Positions 19,261 to 19,342 of a DNA stretch of 19,342 nucleotides are shown piece after piece. Each line of letters starts with the position of its first letter. Within the stretch, counting starts at the first letter, position 1. Both the position numbers and the translations under genes were made by a program. The notes under the pieces are model-generated. The model did no database searches. It saw only the letters and a program-made list of their open reading frames with translations, and was not told the origin of the DNA. This DNA is from Clostridium sp. OF09-36 (lineage in GTDB: Bacteria; Bacillota; Clostridia; Lachnospirales; Lachnospiraceae): NCBI RefSeq assembly GCF_003481985.1, contig NZ_QUMD01000042.1, forward strand, positions 1 to 19,342. Reading direction: 5' to 3'.

Positions 19261-19342
19261 TCAGGCAGTGACCTGTTCCACCTCCGGGATGGGTTTGAGA
19301 TTAAAATGAATTTCGATAGAAATGTGTCTTGTTTTATCTTCG
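19261..19342 (-). CDS. Second large serine recombinase, C-terminus only (runs off window)
   Basis: The 26 residues visible end ISIEIHFNLKPIPEVEQVTA before TGA at 19261. The IEIHFNL pattern is typical of the C-termini of TnpX/TndX-like recombinases. Its stop is about 90 bp from the break in the Maff2 gene, the same layout as the first recombinase at the left junction. The catalytic domain lies outside the window, so this is an inference from a short segment and the context. Confidence 0.6.
   Translation of the reverse strand, partial: EDKTRHISIEIHFNLKPIPEVEQVTA

Overview
The window is most of the transfer region and one end of a Gram-positive integrative and conjugative element (ICE) of the Tn1549 / C. 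difficile CTn type, in a gut Clostridia (Lachnospiraceae/Oscillospiraceae-like) chromosome. This rests on gene content: PrgI, VirB4, VirB6-like, NlpC/P60, DUF4315/DUF4366, a MobC/relaxase pair and a large serine recombinase. Nearly every gene is on the minus strand, so the operons read from high to low coordinates.

Layout, right to left. 19172-19342 is the end of a second, nested element: the C-terminus of another large serine recombinase, whose insertion cut a Maff2-type transfer gene (remnant 19087-19171). 19047-10229 is the mating-channel operon: VirB6-like membrane protein, MT-A70 methyltransferase, SpoVG-like protein, DUF7007-like protein, PrgI, VirB4 (split by a 1-nt deletion), NlpC/P60 hydrolase, DUF4315, DUF4366 and two Cys-rich small proteins. 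10097-8971 holds a conserved ICE protein, a small DUF4316-like protein and MobC, closed by a strong terminator. 8863-8063 is a self-contained unit with its own promoter and terminator: an unknown 112-aa protein followed by a VapD-type RNase. 8002-6153 is a promoter, a small membrane protein and the relaxase. 6117-6029 is a highly structured non-coding block (oriT candidate). 5990-4324 is an AT-rich cargo island with a secreted DUF5626-like protein, a 39-aa membrane peptide and a 62-bp tandem repeat. 4110-2685 carries a sigma-like factor and two small unknown genes. 2597-1090 is the element's own large serine recombinase (3' end frameshifted). At about 1010-1024 the element meets the chromosome, inside a sensor histidine kinase gene that runs off the left edge.

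The most unusual signal is a short, almost perfect palindrome (arms TTCGGGCCA and TGGCCCGAA around three variable bases) found 15 times between 2976 and 18175, at most gene junctions and often directly before the Shine-Dalgarno sequence. Three copies lie inside coding regions, all in the same frame (S-G-H-x-G/D-P-K). A second shared signal is a 37-nt box that overlaps near-identical promoters before the recombinase and before the relaxase operon, which suggests common control of excision and mobilization. Two 1-nt deletions (recombinase, VirB4), the cut Maff2 gene and non-standard start codons suggest a decaying element, or a sequence with some errors.
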